The notes beneath the pieces are model-generated. The model was not told where the DNA came from, ran no database searches, and worked only from the letters and a program-made list of their open reading frames with translations. Positions 8,841 through 18,275 of a stretch of DNA of 35,583 bases are shown in pieces. Each line of letters starts with the position of its first letter. Position 1 is the stretch's first letter. A program made the translations under genes and the position numbers. Source of the DNA: Chloroflexota bacterium (lineage in GTDB: Bacteria > Chloroflexota > Dehalococcoidia > Lucifugimonadales > HRBIN23); the NCBI GenBank assembly GCA_016210325.1, contig JACQUK010000140.1:1-35583 (forward strand), given 5' to 3'.

Positions 8841-8882
8841 CCCGACTTGTCGGGACCCTTCGACAAACTCAGGGTGAGCGGG
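8841..8882. repeat. Intergenic palindrome CCCGACTTGTCGGG plus CCTTCGACAAACTCAGGGTGAGCGGG module
   Basis: Near-identical module at 28526-28550; core dyad shared with other loci in the window. Confidence 0.65.
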
Positions 8883-8929
8883 ACTGCTGCGGGTCTTGTT
8901 GGCGCCGCTTCATGAAAGCAAGTGCTGGC

Positions 8930-10240
8930 CTACACCTGTGACATGGATACAGCCAGCTTGCCCTCCTTGAAGCGGGAAAAGCGGAAGCCGCTGATGTCCA
9001 GGGATGTCTTGCCGTCCGCGATGAGCTCTGCCGTCAGTTTGCCGGCGATGGGTCCAAAGCCAAAGCCGTGGCCGCTGAAGCCAGTGGCGAAGAGGAAGCC
9101 CTTGACGGCGTCGGCCTCACCCAGGACTGGGACGGCGTCAGGAGTGGCGTCGATTCCTCCGGCCCACGAGCGCCCCACTCGCAGCTCTCGGAGGGCAGGG
9201 AAGTGGCTGGCGACGGCCTGTCGGCTCTCCTCCACCTTCTTCAGGTTGGGCTTGGGCTCCCACATGATGCCGGCGCGGAACTGGTGCTGGCGGGCGTTGG
9301 CCCACGGCATGCTCTGGGCGATGTCCCTGAGCAGAGGCATACCAATGTGGATGCTGATGGCCCGGCGGTTCTTGAGGTAGTTGGGTAAGAACATCCCCAG
9401 GTAGCGGAGAGAGTCCAGAGTGATGTCGTAGTCACCACCACGGTTCCCTCCGCCGCTAAACCATACCATGCCGTTGGGGCGCTGGCGGAAGATGAAGCCA
9501 CCTCCCCACATCACTGTCTTGCTGACGAAAGGCGCCTCCATGCTCTCGCTACACGTGGAGCGTACGACGCGCTGGGGAAAGCCCAGGCCCACGGTGCGGG
9601 CAAGGCGACTGGACCAGGCGCCAGCGGCCAGGACCACCACAGGGGCCTTGATGCCGCCTCGAAGGGTTTCCACACCGACGACGCGCCCGCCGGCAATCTC
9701 AATGCGTTCCACCGGGCAGCGCGTGTAGACCTTGGCACCGTGCTCTTGAGCGGCCCGCGCAAAGGCGGCGGGTACCTTGGTAGGCTCGGCCTGGCCGTCG
9801 CTGGGGCAATACATCCCGCCGGCAAACGTCCCCTCCAGGGCGGGGACAATCTGCCTGAGCTCCTGTGGGGTGACCATTCTCACATCCAGGCCCAGCTCTC
9901 GGTCGGTCTTGCACACTCCTTCCAGACGGGCCAGCTCTCTCTGGTCCAGGGCCAGGCGCAGAATGCCCCCCTGCTGCCACTCCAGGTCGGCATTGAGCTC
10001 CTTCTGAAAGCCCTGCCACAGCTTGTTGCATTCCATCATCAGGGGGAGCTCCAGAGGGTGGCGTCCCGCCTGTCGGGCGGCGCCCTGGTTGCGGCTGGAC
10101 TGCTCGAAGCCGACCTCGCTCTTCTCCACCAGGGCCACCGAGACTCCCCGCTTGGCCAGGAAATAGGCGGTGGTGACGCCGGCGATGCCCCCGCCGATCA
10201 CCACCACATCCGCCTTGGTCTGGACCGGTTGAGTGCTCAC
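8930..10240 (-). CDS. FAD-dependent oxidoreductase, DAO family
   Basis: ADVVVIGGGIAGVTTAYFLAKRGVSVALVEKSEVG; C-terminal GFLFATGFSGHGFGFGPIAGKLTAELI. Confidence 0.88.
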   Translation of the reverse strand: MSTQPVQTKADVVVIGGGIAGVTTAYFLAKRGVSVALVEKSEVGFEQSSRNQGAARQAGRHPLELPLMMECNKLWQGFQKELNADLEWQQGGILRLALDQRELARLEGVCKTDRELGLDVRMVTPQELRQIVPALEGTFAGGMYCPSDGQAEPTKVPAAFARAAQEHGAKVYTRCPVERIEIAGGRVVGVETLRGGIKAPVVVLAAGAWSSRLARTVGLGFPQRVVRSTCSESMEAPFVSKTVMWGGGFIFRQRPNGMVWFSGGGNRGGDYDITLDSLRYLGMFLPNYLKNRRAISIHIGMPLLRDIAQSMPWANARQHQFRAGIMWEPKPNLKKVEESRQAVASHFPALRELRVGRSWAGGIDATPDAVPVLGEADAVKGFLFATGFSGHGFGFGPIAGKLTAELIADGKTSLDISGFRFSRFKEGKLAVSMSQV

Positions 10241-10490
10241 GAAGCCTCCTCGTTCTGGGCGAGCCCTCTGGCGAAGGCACTACCGTGCGCCGCGCCACGA
10301 AGTCGCCACGTCATCATAGCCCGGATTCTCCAGTGTAAAGTGGCCTCTGCCAGTCGTCGTCAGGTCGTCGAGACTCATCGTGCCCGGTCTCTCTGCCCGC
10401 CCGGCCTCTGCCCGATAGTATACGCGCCAGGAGCGCTCTCGCTACCATTTGATGCTTGACACGAAGAGTCAACTGGACTAGCTTGCAGAG

Positions 10491-11744
10491 GTGCAACAGT
10501 CCAACCGGGTTTCGGAAGTGACGACCAGGCCCAAAGGGAACGTCCTCGTCCTGCAATCTGGAGGCTGTACCCCAGTTATAAACCGCAGCCTGTTCGGCAT
10601 CGCCCAGGAGGCATTCGGACATCCTGCTTGTGGCAACGTGTACGGGGCGCTGCACGGCTTGGAGGGGCTCCTGCGCCAGGAGCTCGTGGACTTGGAGCGA
10701 CTCTCCAAAGCGAGCTGGAAGCGCATCGCCCGTGCCCCAGGCGCAGCCCTGGGGTCAACGCGCCGGAGGCTACGCCCAGAAGACGTGACGGCAGTCCTCC
10801 ACACGCTCTCGAGGCACGGCGTACGCTTCCTGTTCATCATAGGCGGCAACGATTCGGCGGAAACTGGCCACAATCTGAGCCTGGCAGCCAGCGCTGCGGA
10901 CTACTCGCTGACGGTGATCAACGTCCCCAAGACCATTGACAATGACCTTGTCCTGACTGACCACTCGCCAGGTTTCGGCAGCGCGGCACGTTTCGTAGCA
11001 TTGGCCGCGCTGGGGGCTGGCCGAGATGCTGAAGCCATGGGACGCGCCTCGCCGGTCACCATCATCGAGGTCATGGGGCGCGACGCCGGCTGGCTTGCAG
11101 CGTCCGCCTCCCTGGCCAGGCGGGACGAGCGCGATGCCCCCCACATAATCGGCGTGCCCGAAGTCCCGATGGAAGAAGACCGCTTTCTCAGTTTGGTAGA
11201 GGCGGCGTATGCGCGGTTTGGCTACGCTGTGGCGGTGATAGCCGAGAACGTCCGGGGGGTCCATGGCGTCCTGGGGAGTCACCAGGAGCCGTGGTTCGTC
11301 GACGACTTTGGGCACCCGTACTATGATGGGCCAGGGCGATACCTTGCTGGCCTGGTGAGCCGGCACCTGCGGGTAAGGGCCAGGTATGAAAAACCGGGCA
11401 CTCTTCAGCGCTCTTTCATGGCGTGCGTGTCGCGGACCGACGCCCAGGAAGCTGAAATGGTGGGACGACAAGCGGTACGCTATGCCCTTGAAGGGCACAG
11501 CGACCAGATGGTCACGCTGATACGAGAGCCGGGGAGCCAGTACCGGTACGGCACCGGCCTGGCCCCCCTTGAGCACGTTGCTCACCAGGTGAAGACCCTG
11601 CCTGATGCTTACTTCGACCCGTCGGCCAGCTTTGTGACGGCCGCGTTCGTGACGTACGCACGTCCACTGATCGGTAGCCCGCTGCCGCGCCTTGACCGGA
11701 TAGGTGATGTGATAGGGGAAAGCCGATCCCCCGCATCTGGTTAG
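10491..11744 (+). CDS. 6-phosphofructokinase family, likely PPi-dependent type
   Basis: QSGGCTPVINRSL, FIIGGNDSAETG, NVPKTIDNDL, GFGSAARFVA, EVMGRDAGWLAA; GTG start. Confidence 0.85.
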   Translation: MQQSNRVSEVTTRPKGNVLVLQSGGCTPVINRSLFGIAQEAFGHPACGNVYGALHGLEGLLRQELVDLERLSKASWKRIARAPGAALGSTRRRLRPEDVTAVLHTLSRHGVRFLFIIGGNDSAETGHNLSLAASAADYSLTVINVPKTIDNDLVLTDHSPGFGSAARFVALAALGAGRDAEAMGRASPVTIIEVMGRDAGWLAASASLARRDERDAPHIIGVPEVPMEEDRFLSLVEAAYARFGYAVAVIAENVRGVHGVLGSHQEPWFVDDFGHPYYDGPGRYLAGLVSRHLRVRARYEKPGTLQRSFMACVSRTDAQEAEMVGRQAVRYALEGHSDQMVTLIREPGSQYRYGTGLAPLEHVAHQVKTLPDAYFDPSASFVTAAFVTYARPLIGSPLPRLDRIGDVIGESRSPASG

Positions 11745-11843
11745 GCCCCTGTCCTGTGGCATTGTCCCGGCGTCGCACCCGAAGGGCGGCGGGACCTGGC
11801 GAGGAAGGTCTTGGACGAGGCCCGTCCCAGTCACGACGGTCTG

Positions 11844-13001
11844 TCAAGGTGCTGGTGGGGCAGCAGCCACACTGCGGCCACGCTCGTAGTCCCTGGTAAG
11901 GGGGAGCTCCACTGAGACGCTGGTCCCTTTGCCTGGCTCCGAGTGGACAGTCAGAGTACCCCCGAGGAGGCGGGCCCTCTCTTGCATCCCCAGTAGACCA
12001 AGCTTGGTCTGCCGAGGGAGGTGGCGCATCAGGCGCCTGGCGTCAAAGCCTTTGCCATTGTCCCAGACACGCAGCTTCAAGGAGCGGTGCCCACGCGCCA
12101 CAGAGATGCCAACCTCGGTAGCTTCCGCGTGTTTTACGACGTTGTGCATGGCTTCCTGGGCAATGCGCCAGATGATGAGCTGCGCCTGCGCGGAAAGGGG
12201 TGGCAGAGGCCCACGGACCTCAACTTTCCCGCGGATCCCGTGGTATCGGTGGACCTCGTCAACTAGCCATTCCAGCGCGGGCAGTAGGCCCATGTCATCC
12301 AGGATGCGGGGGCGCAAGTCCCACAGGATCCGCCTCAACTCCTCGCCAGTCCTCACTGCTAGCTCTCGAACATCCCTCAGTTCAGCGGCCGCTTCCGCGT
12401 CTACTTGCCCACCCTTGCCGGAGGCCAGGCGGTCCAGTCGCTGCGACAAGAGGTAGAGGGACTGGGCGGTGTCATCGTGCAACCCTCGCGCGGTCCGTTG
12501 ACGTTCCTCCTCCTGCGCCATGATGATGCGCTGAGTCATGGCCCTGGCATCGTCAACCCTCCGCCGCTCCGATACCACCAGCGACAGGAATAGGACACCC
12601 GTCACCGAGACCCCGGCCACCTGGAGGAGCGCTTGGACCAGGTCCCCGGGGCCCATGAGTGCCCTTGGGACCATGATGGCTGTGGCTATCCCCAGCACGG
12701 TCAGCCCGCCGCTTCTTCCAAAGACGACACTTGCGTATATGATGGGGAGCAGCAGCAGGATCCTCTCCAGAGACTGCCGATTGGTGAGAGGGATAGGCGT
12801 GCGGGCAGCGGCATCGGCCAGGACGGGGAGCCAGTCACCGTAGTGGAGCAAGGTGCCCAGAGCAACGATCACCACGAGAAGACAGAGGTGTACTCTGCGG
12901 CGGGACAGGAGTCCTCGGCTGACAAAGAAGACTCCACTTTGTTGGCCAGAGGCCTGCGATTCCCTCCGGCGTAACTCTTGGGCTTGGCCCACTTTGCTCA
13001 T
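11844..13001 (-). CDS. NarL-type sensor histidine kinase (HisKA_3 + HATPase_c) with N-terminal TM region
   Basis: IIMAQEEERQRTARGLHDDTAQSLYLLSQRLDRL H-box; VWDNGKGFD, LGLLGMQERARLLGGTLTVHSEPGKGTSVSVELPL. Confidence 0.88.
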   Translation of the reverse strand: MSKVGQAQELRRRESQASGQQSGVFFVSRGLLSRRRVHLCLLVVIVALGTLLHYGDWLPVLADAAARTPIPLTNRQSLERILLLLPIIYASVVFGRSGGLTVLGIATAIMVPRALMGPGDLVQALLQVAGVSVTGVLFLSLVVSERRRVDDARAMTQRIIMAQEEERQRTARGLHDDTAQSLYLLSQRLDRLASGKGGQVDAEAAAELRDVRELAVRTGEELRRILWDLRPRILDDMGLLPALEWLVDEVHRYHGIRGKVEVRGPLPPLSAQAQLIIWRIAQEAMHNVVKHAEATEVGISVARGHRSLKLRVWDNGKGFDARRLMRHLPRQTKLGLLGMQERARLLGGTLTVHSEPGKGTSVSVELPLTRDYERGRSVAAAPPAP

Positions 13002-13130
13002 CGGGCCTCTTCTCCGTGCCGAAGGTCCCGTGCTGCGAGACTACACAATAGACTGCTCGACACTGTCTAAGACTTGATGTCTATCCTCATGGGGCGCGGG
13101 AGGACCTCTCTGCTGGGCACACCAGCCCCA

Positions 13131-13817
13131 TCAGCCTCCCACAGGGGGAGCCTCAGCAGGGTCTTGCATTTCTACCCAGCCAAGGTGGAGCGCCCTGAGG
13201 ACGGCCTCGGTGCGTGAGGCCACACCCATCTTGCCAAATACGCTGACGAGATGAGACTTGACCGTAGATGTGCTCAGGCACAGCTCGCAGGCTATCTCCT
13301 TGTTGCTCTTGCCCTGGGCAGCCAGCGTAAGGACCGCCATTTCCCTTGCGGTCAGGCCTTCGGCGTCAGTGGAGGACCCGGAGGACGCTGCGGCCTTGAC
13401 CGCCTTTCGCAGGACCCTGCTGGCCACGGTGGGGTGGAGGACCGATTCACCAGCACGGATGGCCCGCAGAGACTGGACCACCTCATGGGCCGAGGCGCTC
13501 TTCAGCAGGTAGCCCGCGGCTCCCGCCTCCAGAAGGCCCAGGACGTAGCGGTCATCGTCGTAGGCGCTGAGGATGACCACTGCGGTGGAAGGGCTGGTCT
13601 CCTTGATGCGTCTCGTCGTCTCGATGCCGCCCATGCCGGGCATCACAACGTCGGTAAGGACAATGTCAGGCTTGAGCGCCTGAACAAGGCGGAGGGCCTC
13701 GCGACCATCGCCCGCTTCCCCCACCACCTCTATGTCAGGCTCGTGCTTTAGGAGATTGCGTAACCCCTCCCTAAGCACCGGATGGTCGTCCACCAGAAGG
13801 ACCCTCATCGCATCCAC
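13131..13817 (-). CDS. NarL/FixJ-family response regulator
   Basis: RVLLVDDHPVLREGLRNLL receiver; C-terminal LTAREMAVLTLAAQGKSNKEIACELCLSTSTVKSHLVSVFGKMGVASR LuxR HTH. Confidence 0.93.
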   Translation of the reverse strand: MDAMRVLLVDDHPVLREGLRNLLKHEPDIEVVGEAGDGREALRLVQALKPDIVLTDVVMPGMGGIETTRRIKETSPSTAVVILSAYDDDRYVLGLLEAGAAGYLLKSASAHEVVQSLRAIRAGESVLHPTVASRVLRKAVKAAASSGSSTDAEGLTAREMAVLTLAAQGKSNKEIACELCLSTSTVKSHLVSVFGKMGVASRTEAVLRALHLGWVEMQDPAEAPPVGG

Positions 13818-13926
13818 TCTTGGTCTACCCCCAATGTGCTGCCAGAGCCCTTGTGCCTATTCTATCCACTTGTGAAGCAAAGCGCAAATGGCTGGCAGGG
13901 TCCCAAGAATAGCGATTCGAGCTGTA

Positions 13927-14004
13927 GGTCGGGTTTCCCAACCCGACCGTCCGCCGCGGGCAGGTTCGTCCCGACGTGTCCCGATGAATCGGGACACGTC
14001 GGGA
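13927..14004. repeat. Tandem intergenic palindromes
   Basis: GGTCGGGTT-TCCC-AACCCGACC (13927-13948) and TCCCGACGTGTCCCGAT-GA-ATCGGGACACGTCGGGA, perfect 17-bp arms (13969-14004). Confidence 0.75.
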
Positions 14005-14219
14005 TGCCCTACGGGGGTCAATCGCTACTCTTGCGTAGGGTGGTGCACATTGGTTGGTGGTCATCCTTAAGTATGACCTGGGTGGAGGAAAGGACTACTA
14101 CCATCGTTGGGCGTGCTCCCATCCTCCTGGGCAAACCGGTGAGTGCTGTTGCCCGATGCTTGAGTGTGGGAGAGGTAGCACACTGGCTCTGACATGGCCG
14201 CATGCTGGAGGATGGAAGC

Positions 14220-14717
14220 ATGAAAGACAAGCTGCTCATCTATCAAGGCGACCCGTGCACCATGCGCCTCGAGGACCAACAGGTGCAGACCGTGGAACAG
14301 GTCCGCGACTACGGCATAGATGTATGCCGCTACTTTGCAGACCGCAGGCAATGCTCGCTTCCCCGTTACGGCTGCGTGCGGGTCGCCGGGCTGAAGGTGG
14401 CCCGCTACGTGCTCCTATTCTACGCTGAGGCGTCGGAGCACACCCTGGCCATGGAGGTCGAGGAGTTCCGTCAGCGGGCCCCGCTGCCTACCGCCGGAGT
14501 CGAGGCCTACGTGGACACGCCAGAGCACCTGTACCGCCGGATTACCGACCCGGTGCTGGTGGTCCAGAGGGTCAGTGAGTACGCCAGCGCCGTGCTGGAC
14601 CTGAAGCCCGGTGAGCGAGTGTTCCGTGCCTCCGAGGAGCCGGTGCCCTCGCCCCAAGCGCCGGGGCTGGCAGCGCCCCAGATAGAAATGCCGAGGCAGG
14701 CGGCGGGGAGCAGGTGA
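14220..14717 (+). CDS. Conserved-looking hypothetical protein upstream of fumarate reductase/SDH genes
   Basis: ORF 14202-14717; GGAG SD 9 nt before ATG 14220; 15 nt upstream of the frdC ORF; four Cys in N-terminal half; no family recognised. Confidence 0.65.
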   Translation: MKDKLLIYQGDPCTMRLEDQQVQTVEQVRDYGIDVCRYFADRRQCSLPRYGCVRVAGLKVARYVLLFYAEASEHTLAMEVEEFRQRAPLPTAGVEAYVDTPEHLYRRITDPVLVVQRVSEYASAVLDLKPGERVFRASEEPVPSPQAPGLAAPQIEMPRQAAGSR

Positions 14718-14732
14718 TCCAGTAGAACGGCT

Positions 14733-15533
14733 ATGGCCGTGCACACGCTTTGGCGGGATACCCAGCCTAGTGGCCCACTGAAAGTGAGATTGGGGGGAGA
14801 GATGGCCCTCCGTAACCTCGGGCAGCAAGCGCAGCCTATTCCCACTCCGTTGAAACTTTCCGCCAGCTCACAAGCTGTCAGCATGCCTTCAGGAAGGGCA
14901 TGGCCGGCGTTGGCCGCGCAGCCTGGACGTGTCCTGGGCCGCCTGGAGCTGGCGCTGACGTTCAGCGGTCTGGGGCTATCCGTGTTCATGGTAATGCATC
15001 TGGGGCTTCTGTTCAGCGTTCTGCTGGGAACATGGGCTATGGACGGCCTTGCAGGCTTCTTGGAGCGGTATTACCTGCTCCACATCGGTGGGTCCTTCCT
15101 TCTCCTCTTCCTGGTAGGCCATGTCTTCGTAGCTTCCAGGAAGGTCCCTACAGCCTTCGGCCGCCAGCGGGCACTGCTGCATCACATGCGCTCGATCAAC
15201 CATATGGACACCTGGACCTGGCTCTTCCAGGGCCTCAGCGGCGTAGCTCTCCTGGCCCTGGCAGCCATCCACCTCTGGGTTATTGCCACTGACCTGCCTA
15301 TTGAGGCCGCCAAGAGCGGTGCCCGCGTGTTCCAGACCTATCTCTGGTTCTACGTCCCGCTGGTGCTCCTGGTGGAGGGCCACATCTCCATTGGGCTCGC
15401 CAGGGCTGCGGCCAAGTGGGGCCTCCTGTCGCGCCCTGTGGCCCACCGCGCACTCCTGGCATGGACAGCGGTCGTTCTCGGCTTGGGATTTGCCATCCTG
15501 GTCACCCTGTACCGGCTAGGAGGCACACTGTGA
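14733..15533 (+). CDS. frdC: Succinate dehydrogenase/fumarate reductase cytochrome b subunit (C subunit)
   Basis: Multi-TM protein with His in TM segments (FMVMHLGLLFS, HIGGSFLLLFLVGHVFVASRK, AAIHLWVIATD, LVEGHISIGLARA) directly upstream of the flavoprotein; true start may be internal (e.g. ATG 14883). Confidence 0.8.
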   Translation: MAVHTLWRDTQPSGPLKVRLGGEMALRNLGQQAQPIPTPLKLSASSQAVSMPSGRAWPALAAQPGRVLGRLELALTFSGLGLSVFMVMHLGLLFSVLLGTWAMDGLAGFLERYYLLHIGGSFLLLFLVGHVFVASRKVPTAFGRQRALLHHMRSINHMDTWTWLFQGLSGVALLALAAIHLWVIATDLPIEAAKSGARVFQTYLWFYVPLVLLVEGHISIGLARAAAKWGLLSRPVAHRALLAWTAVVLGLGFAILVTLYRLGGTL

Positions 15534-17356
15534 CCATTACCACAGACGTCCTCGTGATCGGAGCGGGCCTGGCGGGAGAGCGCACCGCTATCCAGGTGGC
15601 ATCCCGCGGCTTGCAAGTCATCCTGCTGTCGCTGGTGCCTCCTCGCCGCTCCCACTCCACCGCTGCGCAAGGTGGGATGCAAGCTGCCCTCGGCAACATG
15701 GCCAGGAGCCAGGGAGATTCCCCGGACGTGCACTTTGAGGACACGGTGAAGGGCTCCGACTGGGGGTGCGACCAGGACGTGGCGCGTCGGTTTGTCACCC
15801 TGGCCCCGGTGGCCGTGAGGGAGGCAGCCTACTGGGGGGTCCCCTGGAGTCGGGTGGTCGCCGGCCGGCACAAGCTGCCCGACGGGGACGAGGTTGAGGA
15901 AGCACAACAGAAAGAGGGGCTTATCGCCGCCCGCAACTTCGGGGGCACGAAGAAGTGGCGCGCGTGCTATGCCTCGGACGGCACCGGCCATGCCCTGGTA
16001 TACGCGCTTGATAACGAGGTGCTCAAGCTGGGGATTCAAGTGCACGACAGAATGGAGGCAGTGGCCCTAGTCCACGATGGCCAGCGCTGCTACGGGGCTG
16101 TCGCCAGGGACCTCCGCACCGGAGAGGTGCGTCCCTACCTGGCCCGTGCCACGGTGATAGCCACCGGGGGACATGGGCGCATCTACGGGCATTCCACCAA
16201 CGGGCTCATCAACGAGGGCACGGGAATGGCTATCGCCCTGGACACGGGGGTAGTGCCCCTGGGCAACATGGAGGCAGTCCAGTTTCACCCCACCGGGGTG
16301 GTCCCTGGGGACATCCTCGTCAGCGAGGCGTGCCGCGGTGACGGGGGGTACCTGTTGGACAAGGACGAGCACCGCTTCATGCCTGACTACGAGCCGGCAA
16401 AGAAGGAACTGGCCTCCAGGGACGTGGTCAGCCGTCGCATGGTGCAGCACATACGCAAGGGCCTTGGAGTGGAAAGCCCCTATGGGCCTCACCTGTGGTT
16501 AGACATCCGCCACGTGGGGAAACAGCATATCGAGGCCAACCTGCGAGAGGTCGCCACCATCTGCCGGGATTTCCTGGGCATTGACCCGGTGCACCAGCTT
16601 ATCCCGGTAAGACCCACACAACACTACAGCATGGGGGGTGTGCGCACGAACAGCAGCGGCCGTGCCTATGGCCTGGCTGGCCTCTACGCAGCCGGAGAGG
16701 CGGCCTGCTGGGACCTGCACGGCTTCAACCGCCTGGGCGGCAACTCGGTGGCTGAAACCCTGGTGGCCGGCATGGTAGTGGGCAAGACCATTGCCGAAGA
16801 CCTGTGGTGGCTAGACATCCCCAGCTCTGAACGAGTAGCGGCAAGCCTGGCCCAGGAGGCGTGTCGGCAGGTGGAGGAGCGGGTCCACCGCTTGAACGCT
16901 GGGGGCACAGAGCACGTCTTTGACCTGCGCAACCGCATGTCCAACATCCTCATGGAGAAGGTCGGGATTTTCCGGAACGGGACCGAGTTGGCGGAGGCTG
17001 TGGAGAAGCTCACAGAAGTGTCCCATCGCGCAAGGCGGCTTGGTCTCCAGTCAGGCGGGGCAGGGGCCAGCCCTGAGTTGGCCCTGGCCTTGCGCCTGCC
17101 GGGGATGATTCGGCTAGCGCTGTGCATTGCCTACGGAGCATTGCAGCGCACTGAAAGCCGCGGCAGCCACCATCGAGAGGACCACCCATACCGAGATGAT
17201 GCCCATTGGCTGAAACGCACCCTCGCTACCTGGCCGCCCGGGGCCGACCTCCCTGCTCTGAGCTATGAGCCAGTATGCATCACCGAGCTTCCCCCCGGAG
17301 AGCGGGGCTACGGTGAGTCCCAAGTCCTGGCTGGAACGGAGAAGGTCCATGGATAA
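15530..17356 (+). CDS. frdA: Succinate dehydrogenase/fumarate reductase flavoprotein subunit
   Basis: TTDVLVIGAGLAGERTAIQVA; RRSHSTAAQGGMQAALGN (covalent FAD His region); HPTGVVPGDILVSEACRGDGGYL; GLYAAGEAACWDLHGFNRLGGNSVAETLVAG; GTG start overlaps frdC stop (GTGA); track start 15416. Confidence 0.93.
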   Translation: MTITTDVLVIGAGLAGERTAIQVASRGLQVILLSLVPPRRSHSTAAQGGMQAALGNMARSQGDSPDVHFEDTVKGSDWGCDQDVARRFVTLAPVAVREAAYWGVPWSRVVAGRHKLPDGDEVEEAQQKEGLIAARNFGGTKKWRACYASDGTGHALVYALDNEVLKLGIQVHDRMEAVALVHDGQRCYGAVARDLRTGEVRPYLARATVIATGGHGRIYGHSTNGLINEGTGMAIALDTGVVPLGNMEAVQFHPTGVVPGDILVSEACRGDGGYLLDKDEHRFMPDYEPAKKELASRDVVSRRMVQHIRKGLGVESPYGPHLWLDIRHVGKQHIEANLREVATICRDFLGIDPVHQLIPVRPTQHYSMGGVRTNSSGRAYGLAGLYAAGEAACWDLHGFNRLGGNSVAETLVAGMVVGKTIAEDLWWLDIPSSERVAASLAQEACRQVEERVHRLNAGGTEHVFDLRNRMSNILMEKVGIFRNGTELAEAVEKLTEVSHRARRLGLQSGGAGASPELALALRLPGMIRLALCIAYGALQRTESRGSHHREDHPYRDDAHWLKRTLATWPPGADLPALSYEPVCITELPPGERGYGESQVLAGTEKVHG

Positions 17357-18113
17357 GCGCACACTGACCTTCCGCATCTTCCGGCACAACCCATTCGATC
17401 CGGTCTCTGTCCCTCGTTTGCAAGAGTTCCGTGTAGAGGAGACCCCAAGGATGACTCTCTACACAGCGCTCACCAGGATACGGGAGGAGATGGACCCCTC
17501 CCTTCAGTTTGACTTCGTGTGCCGCTCGGCCGTCTGTGGCTCCTGTGCCATGCTGGTCAACGGGCGCCCCAGGCTGGCCTGCCGCACTCGCACGGAGCCA
17601 CTGCCGGACAAAGTCACCTTGCTGCCGCTACCCTTCTTCCGGCTGGTGGGCGACCTGTCGGTGGACACCGGCACCTGGTTCAGAGACATGGGGCGCCGGG
17701 TGGAGTCCTGGGTCCACCAGCACCGCGCCTTCGAGCCTGGGGCGGAAGAGGAGCGGATGTCCAATGAGCAGGCCCAAGCCATCTACGAGCTGGACCGCTG
17801 CATCGAGTGCGGTTGCTGCGTTGCCGCCTGTGGCATGGCCCAGATGAGTCCGGACTTTCTGGGATCGGCAGGGATGCTGCGTATCGCGCGGTTCCTCGTG
17901 GACCCCCGAGACCACCGCCCCGAGGAGGCGGTCTTTGAGGTGATCGGTACTGAGGAGGGGGTCTTTGGATGCATAGGTCTGCTGGCCTGTGACGACTTTT
18001 GCCCCAAAGACCTTCCATTGGCGTCCCGACTTGCGTACCTGCGTCGGCGGTTGGCCCTCGCTGCAATGCGGCCTTCGCCCAGCACAACAACGGGGCCGGT
18101 GCCCGTTAGGTAA
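17349..18113 (+). CDS. frdB: Succinate dehydrogenase/fumarate reductase iron-sulfur subunit
   Basis: CRSAVCGSCAMLVNGRPRLAC [2Fe-2S]; CIECGCCVAACG and CIGLLACDDFCPKDLPL clusters; ATG 17349 overlaps frdA stop. Confidence 0.92.
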   Translation: MDKRTLTFRIFRHNPFDPVSVPRLQEFRVEETPRMTLYTALTRIREEMDPSLQFDFVCRSAVCGSCAMLVNGRPRLACRTRTEPLPDKVTLLPLPFFRLVGDLSVDTGTWFRDMGRRVESWVHQHRAFEPGAEEERMSNEQAQAIYELDRCIECGCCVAACGMAQMSPDFLGSAGMLRIARFLVDPRDHRPEEAVFEVIGTEEGVFGCIGLLACDDFCPKDLPLASRLAYLRRRLALAAMRPSPSTTTGPVPVR

Positions 18114-18235
18114 AAGAGGGGTCTCGAGCGGACCCACTTGGGGAAGCACTTGAGTCATTTCGTTTAGCTACGGGTCTTGCTGGGCATTGGCACCTAGAGG
18201 GCCTGCCCCTGAAGAACCTTGTATACCCTGGCAAC

Positions 18236-18275
18236 AAGCTGTGCGAGTCCCGACGAGTCGGGACTCGCACAGCTT
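18236..18275. repeat. Perfect 19-bp-arm palindrome AAGCTGTGCGAGTCCCGAC-GA-GTCGGGACTCGCACAGCTT
   Basis: Read directly; 40 bp, core shared with other window palindromes. Confidence 0.8.

Noticed and set aside
10770-11834. 354-aa minus-strand ORF opposite phosphofructokinase
   Set aside because: Antisense shadow of a conserved CDS with no recognisable domain
15350-16045. 231-aa minus-strand ORF over frdC/frdA
   Set aside because: Shadow ORF of recognised flavoprotein and cytochrome b genes
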